A stretch of 64,000 nt of DNA. It comes from Paraburkholderia sp. D15. Its GTDB lineage: Bacteria > Pseudomonadota > Gammaproteobacteria > Burkholderiales > Burkholderiaceae. Location of the stretch: assembly GCF_029910215.1 (NCBI RefSeq), contig NZ_CP110395.1, positions 4,030,001-4,094,000 of the forward strand, read 5' to 3'. Shown here piece by piece: positions 40,919 through 49,412 of the stretch (position 1 is the stretch's first letter; every line of letters begins with the position of its first letter). The notes below the pieces were generated by a model, which saw only the letters and a program-made list of their open reading frames with translations, had not been told where the DNA came from and did no database searches. The translations under genes were made by a program, and so were the position numbers.

Positions 40919-42049
40919 TCATGCCGGCTCCCGCGCGGAATCCAGCTGGAACAGTTCGCTCCAGCGTGCGTCGCGTTGCCAGTCGGCGAACGCATCGGCG
41001 TCGCCGATACGGCCGTCGAGCAGCGCGGCGGCGAAACGCACGGCTTCATCGGCGACTTCGGGCACGATCATGTAGCCGTGCCGGTACAGGCCGTTCACGC
41101 GCAATGTCTGCGCGCCATCCCACAGCAGCGCCGGACGGTGGTCCGGCAAGGTCGGTCGGCACTGCGAATTCAGTTCGAGGATACGAGCCTCGCCGAAGCC
41201 GGGATGCACGGAAAACGCCGCGCTCAGCAACTCCAGCGCCGAACGCACGCTGACCGGCGACATATCCTCGCCTTCGACTTCGGTTGCGCCGATCACGTAG
41301 AGATCGTCCTGCTTCGGCGCGATATAGAGCGGATAACGCGGATGCAGCAGCCGCACCGGCCGCGTCAGTCCGATCCCCGGCGCGTGCACCCGCGCGACTT
41401 CGCCGCGGATGCCGCGCAACGTCGGCAGCACCGGCTTCGCGCCGAGGCCGCGGCAGTCGATCGTGATGCGCGCGGCGGGGGGCGCGCGATCGTCGACGGG
41501 CGTGTTCCAGTGGGTGTCGACGCCACGCTCAGCCAGACCAGCGGCCAGCGCGCTCAGCACCTGACGGTTGTCGAGCTGACCTTCGCGCGGCAACAGCCAG
41601 CCCCGGCTGAAGCGGCCCGCCAGCGCTGGCTCGGCCGCACCGAGTTCGGCGCCGGCCAGCGTGACGAAACCGCCGTCGAGCAGATCGGCCGGCGCGTTCG
41701 AACGCACCCGGCGTTCGAACAACGGCGCCTCGGTGCGATCGGCGTGATGCCAGACCACCAGCGTGCCATTGCGCTGGAAGAAAACCGGCTCAGGCAGTTC
41801 GGCCAGCACGTGCGGCCACGTTTCCAGCGAACTCGCGCCGAGCCGCGTGATCAGCAACTCGGCGCTGGCGGCTTCCGCGAGCGGCGCCAGCATCGCGGCG
41901 GCCACCCACGCGGCGGCTTGCGAACCGTCGGCAGCGCCGCGCTCGTACAACGCCACGCGGTGCCCTTGCCCAGCGAGACGCCACGCGACCAGACGGCCGC
42001 ACAGACCGCCGCCGAGCACGGCGAAATCGGGTTGCGAGGAACGGCTCAT
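40919..42049 (-). CDS. thiO: FAD-dependent glycine oxidase ThiO
   Basis: A 376-residue DAO-family flavoprotein expected to oxidise glycine to the imine used by ThiG. The Rossmann motif FAVLGGGLCGRLVAWRLAGQ is at about residues 9-28. The C-terminal FAD segment reads LRVNGLYRHGYMIVP. The ATG at 42049 is the first with family similarity. It is the first coding gene after the TPP riboswitch, separated from it by about 310 nt of leader. Confidence 0.9.
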   Translation of the reverse strand: MSRSSQPDFAVLGGGLCGRLVAWRLAGQGHRVALYERGAADGSQAAAWVAAAMLAPLAEAASAELLITRLGASSLETWPHVLAELPEPVFFQRNGTLVVWHHADRTEAPLFERRVRSNAPADLLDGGFVTLAGAELGAAEPALAGRFSRGWLLPREGQLDNRQVLSALAAGLAERGVDTHWNTPVDDRAPPAARITIDCRGLGAKPVLPTLRGIRGEVARVHAPGIGLTRPVRLLHPRYPLYIAPKQDDLYVIGATEVEGEDMSPVSVRSALELLSAAFSVHPGFGEARILELNSQCRPTLPDHRPALLWDGAQTLRVNGLYRHGYMIVPEVADEAVRFAAALLDGRIGDADAFADWQRDARWSELFQLDSAREPA

Positions 42050-42359
42050 CGTGCCCCCTCCCCCGCGTGGTCCGCTGCGTGACGATCGATCAACCGCGCG
42101 GCCGACCGGTTCGTCATCCCGGTCGGCCGATACGTCAGACAAAAAACTGGCCGAAGCGAACGAAAACGCGCCGCGCCGAGATGGGCGTGACGAAGAGCAA
42201 AGCACATAACTGAAGAATTGACGGTCATCGAGTCCTTTCCGTACGGCCGAAAAACGCACGTACCCAGGACGAAACCGGCGGGTGAGGCCGGCCGGGCACG
42301 ACGCGCATTATGAGGACGCGCGCCACCCCGGCGGGGAATGGAAGACGGGTTGCTTCCGG

Positions 42360-42463
42360 AAACTTCCCGCGCCGGTATTACCCGGATCGGGTGCAAAGGG
42401 TCTCTCTCAGCCTCGCCGCCACGGCATGAAAATCATGCACGCCTGTGGGCAAAGCACCCCTGT
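42360..42463 (-). promoter_or_regulatory. TPP riboswitch (THI element)
   Basis: Read on the minus strand, the conserved cores are all present: GGGGTGC at the 5' side (about 42460-42454), GGCTGAGA (about 42413-42406), ACCCTTTGCACC (where most have GAACC), then GATCCGGGTAATACCGGC and a GGGAAG closing strand. It binds thiamine pyrophosphate and represses the thiOSGE operon downstream. I see no obvious intrinsic terminator right after it, so control of translation or Rho is possible. Confidence 0.93.
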
Positions 42464-42476
42464 TTCGTCGAAGGCC

Positions 42477-42506
42477 ATTAGACCATAAAAGGCGCGGCGC
42501 CCGCAA
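42477..42506 (-). promoter_or_regulatory. Probable promoter of thiOSGE
   Basis: On the minus strand TTGCGG (42506-42501), 18 nt, then TCTAAT (42482-42477). Transcription would start a few bases before the first conserved stem of the TPP riboswitch, which fits its position well. Confidence 0.5.
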
Positions 42507-42811
42507 ACCAGCGGCCGGCGCGTTTCGCGGATGGTTTGATCCGGCACCGTCTTTTATGTCGCCTATGCGGCCCGCGCCAACGCTCTGGCACAATGCCACG
42601 AGCACATGCCGCGGCGGCACGGCGCGGCGCGCGTCACCGGCGCCAATCGCCCGCCCGGCGCCGCGTTTCGCCGGGGCGCTCGAGTCGGGACGGCACGGTC
42701 TTCTGGCGCGGATTAATTTTCGCTTAAGGGCCGCGCGCCAGAATCGGACGCTCGCCGGCCCTGCGTTCATCGGGGCCGCCGGCAAGGCATGTAGGCCAGC
42801 ACTTCACCAGG
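42507..42811. other. Divergent region between thi operon and ABC transporter gene
   Basis: About 305 bp without a supported gene. It must carry the plus-strand promoter of the YddA-like transporter gene. Frames that remain open across it on the plus strand have no ribosome site and no family features. Confidence 0.4.
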
Positions 42812-44569
42812 ATGCTCATGACACCGAATACTTCAGCCCGCCCCGTGCTGCCGACGGACGACAAAGTCTCCGCCTGGAGCCTGATCAAACCCTACTGGGT
42901 CTCCGAAGAGCGCAACACGGCGTGGGGGTTGCTCATCGCGATCATCGTGATGAATCTGCTCGTGGTGTGGATCAACGTGCGCCTGAACCGCTGGAGCGCC
43001 GATTTCTACAACGCGCTGCAAACCAAGAACGTGCACGACTTCCCGCACCTGCTGATGGTGTTCTCGGGACTCGCGTTCGGTTTCATCATCCTGGCGGTGT
43101 ACGGGCGCTATCTGCGGCAGATGCTCGGCTTCCGCTGGCGTCAATGGCTGACCACCCGCTATCTGAACGAATGGCTGCACGACAGCGCGTTCTACCGGAT
43201 CGAACGCGACCGGCTCGCCGACAACCCCGACCAGCGGATCAGCGACGACCTGCAATCGTTCGCCACCACGACGCTCTCGCTGACGCTCGACCTGCTGTCC
43301 ACCGTCGTCACGCTGGTGTCGTTCATCACGATCCTGTGGTCGCTCGCCGGCGCGCTGACCGTCTCGCTCGGCGGCATGCCGGTGCAGATTCCCGGCTACA
43401 TGGTGTGGGCCGCCGCGCTGTACGCGGTGATCGGCTCGCTGATCATCCAGAAGGTCGGCCATCCGCTCGTGCCGATCAACTACCAGGCGCAGAAGGTGGA
43501 GGCGGATTTCCGTTTCGGCCTGATCCGTCTGCGTGAAAACGCCGAGCAGATCGCGTTCTACAACGGCATGGAAACCGAGAAGACGAACGCGCATTCGCTG
43601 TTCGGCCGGATTCGCGACAACTGGTGGCAGGTGATGAAGTACACCAAGCGTCTGACCTTCGTGCTCAGCTTCTACGGTCAGATCGCGATCATCTTTCCGC
43701 TGGTGGTCGCCGCGCCGCGCTACTTCGCGGGCGCCTTCACATTCGGCGTGCTGATGCAGATTTCCAGTGCCTTCGGCACCGTCAGCGATTCGTTCTCGTG
43801 GTTCATCAACAGTTACGGTTCGCTGGTCGAATGGCGCGCCACCGTGAACCGGTTGCGCGAATTCAAGCGCATCGTGCATGCGCCGCGTCTGAAGGAATCG
43901 GTGTCGCCGGCCACCTCGCACGGCGGCATCAACCTGCATTTCGTCGATGCCGACAAGCTCACCACCGAAGGCCTCAAGCTCGCGCTGCCGAACGGCAATC
44001 CGCTGTCCACCATCCGCGATATCGCCATCACACCCGGTTCGCGCTGGCTGGTACGCGGTCCGTCCGGTTCCGGCAAGAGCACGCTGATGCGCGCGCTGGC
44101 CGGCCTGTGGCCGTTCGGCGATGGCTCGATCGACGCGCCGGTCAACGCCCGCATGATGTTCATCCCGCAGGTCAGCTACATGCCGATCGGCACGCTGAAG
44201 GCCGCGCTCGCCTATCCGTCCGCCGCCGACACCTACACCGACGACGACTGCCGCGAAGCGCTCGTCACCTGCCATCTGTCGGAATACGCGGACCGTCTGC
44301 AGGAATCGGGACATTGGACCCGCATTCTGTCGCCGGGCGAACAGCAACGTCTGGCCGCCGCGCGCGTGTTGCTGCACAAGCCCGACTATCTGTTCCTCGA
44401 CGAAGCGACCAGCGCGCTCGATTCGGAAAACGAAGCGCGCCTGTATCGCCTGTTCACCGAACGCCTGCCGAAGGCGGCCATCGTCAGCGTCGCGCATCGC
44501 GAGGCGCTGGCCGCCTTCCACGACGAAACGCTCGACGTCGAGCGTTCCGGCGAAGCGCTCGCCGCATGA
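42812..44569 (+). CDS. YddA/SbmA-type ABC transporter (fused permease-ATPase)
   Basis: A 585-residue half-transporter of the ABC_membrane_2 family (relatives: YddA, SbmA/BacA and ABCD exporters). Five or six helices fill residues about 35-340. Walker A GPSGSGKST is at about 416, the signature is the family variant LSPGEQQRLAAARVLL, and Walker B reads PDYLFLDEATSALD. Relatives move vitamins, peptides or acyl-CoA. The nearby thi operon is suggestive but no substrate can be assigned. Its stop overlaps the next gene's start by 4 nt. Confidence 0.9.
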   Translation: MLMTPNTSARPVLPTDDKVSAWSLIKPYWVSEERNTAWGLLIAIIVMNLLVVWINVRLNRWSADFYNALQTKNVHDFPHLLMVFSGLAFGFIILAVYGRYLRQMLGFRWRQWLTTRYLNEWLHDSAFYRIERDRLADNPDQRISDDLQSFATTTLSLTLDLLSTVVTLVSFITILWSLAGALTVSLGGMPVQIPGYMVWAAALYAVIGSLIIQKVGHPLVPINYQAQKVEADFRFGLIRLRENAEQIAFYNGMETEKTNAHSLFGRIRDNWWQVMKYTKRLTFVLSFYGQIAIIFPLVVAAPRYFAGAFTFGVLMQISSAFGTVSDSFSWFINSYGSLVEWRATVNRLREFKRIVHAPRLKESVSPATSHGGINLHFVDADKLTTEGLKLALPNGNPLSTIRDIAITPGSRWLVRGPSGSGKSTLMRALAGLWPFGDGSIDAPVNARMMFIPQVSYMPIGTLKAALAYPSAADTYTDDDCREALVTCHLSEYADRLQESGHWTRILSPGEQQRLAAARVLLHKPDYLFLDEATSALDSENEARLYRLFTERLPKAAIVSVAHREALAAFHDETLDVERSGEALAA

Positions 44570-45345
44570 GTGCGCCGGGCCCGGCCTTCGATCGCGTCGT
44601 GCTGATCACCGGCGCGGGCTCCGGCATCGGCGCGGCGCTGGCCCGGCGCATTGCCGCGCCGCGCACCGCGTTGATGCTGCACGCGCGCGGCGCCGACGAC
44701 GCATCCCGTCAACGCCTCGCCCAGGTCGCGACCGATTGCGGCGCGAACGGCGCGCATTGCGAGACGCTGTGTGCCGACCTCGGCGAACGCGGCGCGGCGG
44801 ACCACGTGGTCCATCGAACGCTCGTCCGTTTCGGCGCGCTCGATCAGCTAGTGGCCAATGCCGGCCACGCGCAGCGCCAGACGCTGCACGCCCTCGACCC
44901 CGACACGTTCAACGCCGCGATGGCCGCGATGCCGGCGGCGTTCGCCGCGCTCGTCCAACACGCGGCGCCGGCGCTGGAAACCTCGCAGCGCGGCCGCGTG
45001 GTCGCGCTCAGCTCGTTCGTCGCGCACCGGTATCGCGCGGACACGCCGTTCGCCGCGACGGCCGCGGCGAAAGCGGCGCTCGAATCGCTCGCTAAAACGG
45101 CGGCCGCCGAACTCGCGCCGCACGGCGTCACCGTGAATTGCGTGGCGCCGGGTTATACCCGTAAAGATCGCGGCCCAAGTGCCGATAATGCGTCGGTATG
45201 GCATCACGCGGCGCAGGCGACGCCGCTCGGCCATGTCGCCGAACCGGCCGACGTCGCCGCACTGATCGCCTTCCTGCTGTCCGACGAAGCGCGCCATATC
45301 ACCGGCCAGGTGATCCACGTCGACGGTGGCCTGACGCTGGGCTGA
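44566..45345 (+). CDS. SDR-family protein lacking the catalytic tyrosine
   Basis: A 259-residue short-chain dehydrogenase-like protein. The NAD(P) motif TGAGSGIGAA (about 15-24), the VANAG strand (96-100), Ser149/150 and the C-terminal GGLTLG are normal. The YxxxK catalytic motif reads Thr165-Ala-Ala-Ala-Lys169, so the general-acid tyrosine is absent. It may be a non-redox or altered enzyme. The ATG overlaps the transporter stop (ATGA), so the two are translationally coupled. Confidence 0.83.
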   Translation: MSAPGPAFDRVVLITGAGSGIGAALARRIAAPRTALMLHARGADDASRQRLAQVATDCGANGAHCETLCADLGERGAADHVVHRTLVRFGALDQLVANAGHAQRQTLHALDPDTFNAAMAAMPAAFAALVQHAAPALETSQRGRVVALSSFVAHRYRADTPFAATAAAKAALESLAKTAAAELAPHGVTVNCVAPGYTRKDRGPSADNASVWHHAAQATPLGHVAEPADVAALIAFLLSDEARHITGQVIHVDGGLTLG

Positions 45346-45543
45346 TCGGCCCGCGTTCTGCGTCTCCTCCTCCGCCGCGCCGCAGCGCGCGTCCCGCAAC
45401 ATCCCGAAACACCCGAGAAGAGTTCGAAAGCATTTGCGAAGCCGCCAGGCTGTTCCGTGCTTTGAATGCGCCCGTGTTCGGCGACGATAGTCGTGCCCGG
45501 TGCTGACCGACCGCCCTCTTTCGACCGCCATCCGACACCGCCC

Positions 45544-46194
45544 ATGACCTTCATGCCGAGCCTGCGCGCCAGCGCTTTCACGCGAGCCTCACAGGCCACA
45601 CGCAGCACGTGGCTCGGCGCGCGGCGCCCGTGCTCGCGGCTTGCCGTCGGCGCGCTGCTCGCCGCTGGGCTCAACGGCTGCGCGTGGACGCTGATCTCCG
45701 CCGCCGACGCCACCGGTTCGGTGATCCAGGCCGGCTACGCGATCGCCGCCAACTACTCGTCGCCGACCTTCGTCAACGGCCGTCCCGCCGATGTCCGGCA
45801 CGTCTGCATCGAGGTGAATCAGACGGTGTCGGTCGGCGACTTCGTGCCGGCGCTGCAACTCGCGCTCGACCGGCGCGGCATCCGTTCGGACGTGTTCAAT
45901 CCGGGCACCTCGCCGGCCGGCTGCGAGGCGCGCCTCGTCTACAACGCCGCGATCGACTACGGCCGCCGCTCGTTCAGTGACGAATCGATCCAGTACCTGT
46001 CGATCATCGACCTGACGCTGATCCAGAACGGCCGCATTCTCGTCACCGCGCGCTATCAGACCAGCGGACTCAACACCGACCGTTTCTCGACGGCCTCGAC
46101 CAAACTCAACGGCTTGATCGAGCGGATGGTGGTCGACCGGACCGACCTCGCGCATCAGCCGATGCAAACCATTCAGACTTCCCAGGCCAATTAG
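45544..46194 (+). CDS. Putative exported lipoprotein, unknown function
   Basis: A 216-residue protein that I do not recognise. The ATG at 45544 begins an Arg-rich n-region, a hydrophobic stretch and a lipobox-like LNGC (about residue 44). The mature part is Cys-containing and beta-rich, with SVGDFVPALQLALDRRGIRSDVF and a C-terminal ARYQTSGLNTDRFSTASTKL. An envelope localisation is likely. It is followed after 101 nt by the orphan response regulator on the same strand. Confidence 0.65.
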   Translation: MTFMPSLRASAFTRASQATRSTWLGARRPCSRLAVGALLAAGLNGCAWTLISAADATGSVIQAGYAIAANYSSPTFVNGRPADVRHVCIEVNQTVSVGDFVPALQLALDRRGIRSDVFNPGTSPAGCEARLVYNAAIDYGRRSFSDESIQYLSIIDLTLIQNGRILVTARYQTSGLNTDRFSTASTKLNGLIERMVVDRTDLAHQPMQTIQTSQAN

Positions 46195-46295
46195 GCCGGC
46201 CTGGCCTGGCCGTGCCTTGCCGACTCTTACGCGGGAAAGGATTCGAAAGCGTCGCGCGCTTTGCGTCGTGGATGTCGCTCACTAAGATGGATTGC

Positions 46296-47036
46296 ATGAA
46301 CCCATCCATTCTGGTCGTCGACGACGACCCCGTCGTACGCGAACTCGTCGGCGACTATCTGCAGGGACGCGGCTTCAAGGTCGCCACACTCGAACACGGT
46401 CTGGCGTTGCAGCGCTGCTTGCAGAACGAACGTCCCGCGCTGATCGTGCTCGACATCATGATGCCGGAGCTCGACGGCATCAGCGCATTACGCGCGTTGC
46501 GCGTGGCCGGCGACGACATTCCGGTGATTCTGCTGACCGCGCGCGCCGATCCGATCGACCGCGTGATCGGTCTCGAACTTGGCGCGGACGACTATCTCGG
46601 CAAGCCCTTCGAACCCAGTGAACTGGTCGCGCGGATTCGCACCGTGTTGCGTCGGCGCGGCACGCTCGCGCCGAGCGCGCCGGAGCAGCGCGCACCGTAT
46701 CGTTTCGGACGTTACGAGGTGAATTTCCCGGCGCGCGAATTGCGCCGCGAAGGCGAGCGCATCGCGCTGCGTTCAAGCGAATTCGCGATGCTGAAGGTGT
46801 TCGTCACGCACGCGATGACCGTGCTCACGCGCGCGCAGTTGCTGGAGAAACTGCACGGCAATAGCGAGGCGCATCGCAACCGCAGTCTGGACGTGTCGAT
46901 CTGGCGCTTGCGGCGGCTGATCGAAGTGGATCCGTCGGAACCGCGCTACGTGCAGACGGTGTGGGGACGCGGCTACGTGTTCGTGCCGGATGGCGAGATC
47001 GGCGCGGGCGAGCGCAGCGAAGGGCCGCTGACGTAG
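46296..47036 (+). CDS. OmpR-family response regulator without adjacent kinase
   Basis: A 246-residue two-domain regulator. The receiver has the acidic pair DDD at 9-11, phospho-acceptor Asp53 (VLDIMMPELDG) and the Lys in LGKPFEPSEL. The winged-helix DNA-binding domain ends RYVQTVWGRGYVFVP. The ATG at 46296 matches the paralogue at 49413, which has the same length and is alike throughout. No histidine kinase gene is adjacent, so its partner is elsewhere or shared with the kinase at 50150. Confidence 0.92.
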   Translation: MNPSILVVDDDPVVRELVGDYLQGRGFKVATLEHGLALQRCLQNERPALIVLDIMMPELDGISALRALRVAGDDIPVILLTARADPIDRVIGLELGADDYLGKPFEPSELVARIRTVLRRRGTLAPSAPEQRAPYRFGRYEVNFPARELRREGERIALRSSEFAMLKVFVTHAMTVLTRAQLLEKLHGNSEAHRNRSLDVSIWRLRRLIEVDPSEPRYVQTVWGRGYVFVPDGEIGAGERSEGPLT

Positions 47037-47060
47037 CGGCACGCGCCCGGACCCGGCGGC

Positions 47061-47732
47061 TCAGAACGTCAGCACGCTCAGAAACATGCGCTGCAGCCAG
47101 CCCATCGTCGTCGCATCGGACACCATGCCGACGCCCGCCTGTTCGATGCGCGCGTTGGCGACCTTGCTCGACGCGACGTAATTGCCCGCCTCGATATCCT
47201 TCGGATTGACGATGCCCGACAGCCGCAGACGATCGCGGTTGCCGCTCATCGCGATCATCTTCTCGCCCGACACCACCAGGTTGCCGCCGGACAGCGTGCC
47301 GATCACCGTCACCGCGAGCGTGCCGGTCATGCCGCTGGTGTCGGTGAGACTGCCCTGGCCTTTGTAGTCGGTGCTCGCCGAGCCGACGTTGAACAGCTTC
47401 GCGAGGCGCGCGGCGGCGTTGGTCGATTGATCGGCGGCGGCGGCGGTGATGCTGCTCGAACGGCTTGCCGTCGCATTCGCGCTGTTGCTGCCGCTATACG
47501 ATTCGGCAAGCCGGATGGTCAGCACGTCGCCGATATGTTGCGCGCGCGGCGTTTCGTACAGCAGCAGCGGCGTGCCCGCCTGGTAGATCGCGCCCTGCGT
47601 GTTCACGTTCAGCGGCGCGGACGCGAGCGGCGGCGCCATCGGCGTTTCGACGATCGACGGTTGGCGGCCGCTCGAACACGCGGCGAGGCAAACGGCCGCG
47701 CCCAGCGCGACGGTGAGTTGAAGCGCGGTCAT
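47061..47732 (-). CDS. flgH: FlgH-like L-ring lipoprotein outside a flagellar operon
   Basis: A 223-residue lipoprotein (lipobox LAAC near residue 19) with the complete FlgH pattern: QHIGDVLTIRLAES, GTLAVTVIGTLSGGNLVVSGEK, RLSGIVNPKDIEAGN, VANARIEQAGVG and the C-terminal TTMGWLQRMFLSVL. FlgH forms the outer-membrane L ring of flagella. No other flagellar gene is nearby, so it looks like a paralogue with a separate role. The start has an excellent GGAGG site. It is the last gene of a four-gene minus-strand cluster. Confidence 0.88.
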   Translation of the reverse strand: MTALQLTVALGAAVCLAACSSGRQPSIVETPMAPPLASAPLNVNTQGAIYQAGTPLLLYETPRAQHIGDVLTIRLAESYSGSNSANATASRSSSITAAAADQSTNAAARLAKLFNVGSASTDYKGQGSLTDTSGMTGTLAVTVIGTLSGGNLVVSGEKMIAMSGNRDRLRLSGIVNPKDIEAGNYVASSKVANARIEQAGVGMVSDATTMGWLQRMFLSVLTF

Positions 47733-47791
47733 GCATCCTCCATGGTTTGATTGGGTTGCGCGGCCCTCGTCCTGCTTGCGGATCGCGTGCA

Positions 47792-48580
47792 TTACCCGGC
47801 CTCCGCGCCGCTCGCCTGCCATTGCCGCACGACCGATTTCACCCATGCGTCCGAACCCTTCAGCAGATAGGTGAGCGTGCCGTTGCGCGTGCCCGGCAGG
47901 AAACACAAGGTGATCGAACTCACGGCGTTTTCCCACACGTAGGTGGGCAAAGCGCCCGACGCCGTCACGTTGCGGGTGGCCAGGCGCGGCGGCCCGTAGC
48001 GGTCGGCGAGCGCATCGCGCAGGTCGTCGGCGGTGATTTCGTCGACGACGAAGGAAATCTCGTAGAGACGCAGCGCATTGTCCGCGTCCATGCGTGCGAA
48101 GCGCAGCACGTGCTCCAGCGCGGGCGCGCCGTCCACCACCGCTTGCGACAGCGCCCAGCCGTCGTTGCCGCGATGCGCCCAACGGCACGCCACGGTCAGA
48201 CTTTCATGCGACTTCAAACGCATGCCCAGGGCGCCCGCCTGCACGTCCGTCTCGCAGATCGGCACGCTGCCGACGGGCGTCGCCCGCACGGTCGAACCGG
48301 CGCGGAACTCGTCGAGCGTGATGCCGAGCGAGACGCCTCGGAACGCGAATGGCACGTCTTGCGTGGCTGGACGGCGGCGCGCATCGGTGGTGGTGTCTTT
48401 CGAGGCGGCGCTTGCCGCGCTTGCCGCATTCGCATCGCGCGCGACCGGCTGTGCCTGCGCGGCCGGCGCAGCGGCGCACGCAAGTGCGCCTGCCAGAACA
48501 CACGCGACCACGCAGCCAGGCAGACGGTCACGCAAACTACCGGGCCGCGCCGGCGCGCAGTCAATCCGTTTGAGTGTCAT
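47792..48580 (-). CDS. Exported protein of unknown function
   Basis: A 262-residue protein with a Sec signal peptide (hydrophobic core CVVACVLAGALACAAA, cleavage near AQA-QP, residues about 24-44). The mature part has an Ala/Lys/Thr-rich linker and then FAFRGVSLGITLDEFRAG, a pattern seen in several periplasmic proteins of unknown role. ICETD, CRWAHRG and LCFLPG provide three cysteines that may form a disulfide. It lies 59 nt upstream of the flgH-like gene and 3 nt after a small lipoprotein gene. Confidence 0.7.
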   Translation of the reverse strand: MTLKRIDCAPARPGSLRDRLPGCVVACVLAGALACAAAPAAQAQPVARDANAASAASAASKDTTTDARRRPATQDVPFAFRGVSLGITLDEFRAGSTVRATPVGSVPICETDVQAGALGMRLKSHESLTVACRWAHRGNDGWALSQAVVDGAPALEHVLRFARMDADNALRLYEISFVVDEITADDLRDALADRYGPPRLATRNVTASGALPTYVWENAVSSITLCFLPGTRNGTLTYLLKGSDAWVKSVVRQWQASGAEAG

Positions 48581-48583
48581 GAT

Positions 48584-48781
48584 TCAGTCGATCGCGGATG
48601 AACACATGTCGAACGGGGTGGCCGCGGCATGGCCGACGACCGGGATGATTTTCAGCGTCGCCGAGGTGAGCCGGCACGGCAGCGCGGCGACGGCGCAGCC
48701 GCCAAGCGGCAGCAGCGCCGCGCCGAGCGTCAACCACGCGACGACGCGAATGCAGCGGTCAAAAGTTCTCGGGGTCGACAC
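48584..48781 (-). CDS. Small lipoprotein (DUF6726-like)
   Basis: A 65-residue protein starting at GTG (48781) with GAGG five bases upstream. A short hydrophobic signal ends in the lipobox LGGC (about residue 28). The mature part has two more cysteines and LTSATLKIIPVVGHAAATPF, which resembles small lipoproteins grouped as DUF6726. That assignment is from memory and uncertain. Function unknown. It is the second gene of the minus-strand cluster. Confidence 0.6.
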   Translation of the reverse strand: MSTPRTFDRCIRVVAWLTLGAALLPLGGCAVAALPCRLTSATLKIIPVVGHAAATPFDMCSSAID

Positions 48782-48796
48782 ACGGGCCTCGGTGCG

Positions 48797-48979
48797 TCAG
48801 GCTGTGGTGTTGACGTGATGCCCGACGAGTCCGGCCGGCGCTGACGGCAACGCCTCCGCAGCGGCTTCATGCGTGGGCGTGGCGGCGTTGGCGTTAGCCG
48901 GTGCGGCGGGTTTGGCCGCGGGCGGCGTCGGCGCCAAAGAAGAAAAACGGGTCGAGCTGAAATTGCTGTGAACGGTCAT
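48797..48979 (-). CDS. Small Ala/Pro-rich protein, hypothetical
   Basis: A 60-residue protein with no signal peptide or membrane segment. The N-terminus is Ser/Thr/Phe-rich (MTVHSNFSSTRFSSLAP) and the rest Ala/Pro/Asn-rich and probably disordered. An AGG twelve bases upstream is a weak ribosome site. It is included because it starts the tightly spaced minus-strand cluster (15 nt before the lipoprotein gene). It could be a shadow frame. Confidence 0.4.
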   Translation of the reverse strand: MTVHSNFSSTRFSSLAPTPPAAKPAAPANANAATPTHEAAAEALPSAPAGLVGHHVNTTA

Positions 48980-49412
48980 GATGATGAGCCTCGCGTGGCA
49001 TCAGGTTTCGATTTCACGCCGCGCGCGGTGGGCCCAAGGCATAGGCTGAATCCGGTGAGCGGCGCAACGTACTGCGTGACGAATCATCACGCCGCGCGGC
49101 GCGACGCCAAGCACGAAGCACAGCGCGCTTTCCGGCGGTTCTTTCGAGCCATTTCCAGCGGTTTCCAGCGGTTGCGAGCGGTTCCAACAAAGCGCAAATT
49201 CTTTCTTCCGAGGAATTTTTTGGCGATGCGGAACGAATTGAACGGAATTGAACGGCGTGCCGGATTCGCCGATGCACAGACCGCGTGTAATACGCCGCGA
49301 GCCTTCAACGACGGGCCTGCCGCGCACACCGGCAAGCGTGCCGCCGGCAGGGGTAAGCATTGGTAAGAAAACACCCGGACGCGCGTTGCGCGCGCCAGTC
49401 TAGAATTTCGCC
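48980..49412. promoter_or_regulatory. 433-bp divergent control region with 10-bp direct repeats
   Basis: No credible gene lies here. It separates the flgH-like cluster (minus) from the regulator-kinase operon (plus). Direct repeats with a 10-nt period occur twice: TTTCCAGCGG, TTTCCAGCGG, TTGCGAGCGG at 49152-49181, and GAATTGAACG twice at 49235-49254. Tandem sites with a helical-turn period are how OmpR/PhoB-type regulators bind. The link to the adjacent regulator is inference. Confidence 0.5.

Noticed and set aside
42050..42396. A small protein gene in the thiO leader
   Set aside because: An open frame exists on the minus strand, but it starts inside the riboswitch and shows no coding character.
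43624..45345. A long 573-codon frame reading into the SDR gene
   Set aside because: Its first part runs out of frame through the ABC transporter gene. The real start is the ATG at 44566, coupled to the transporter stop.
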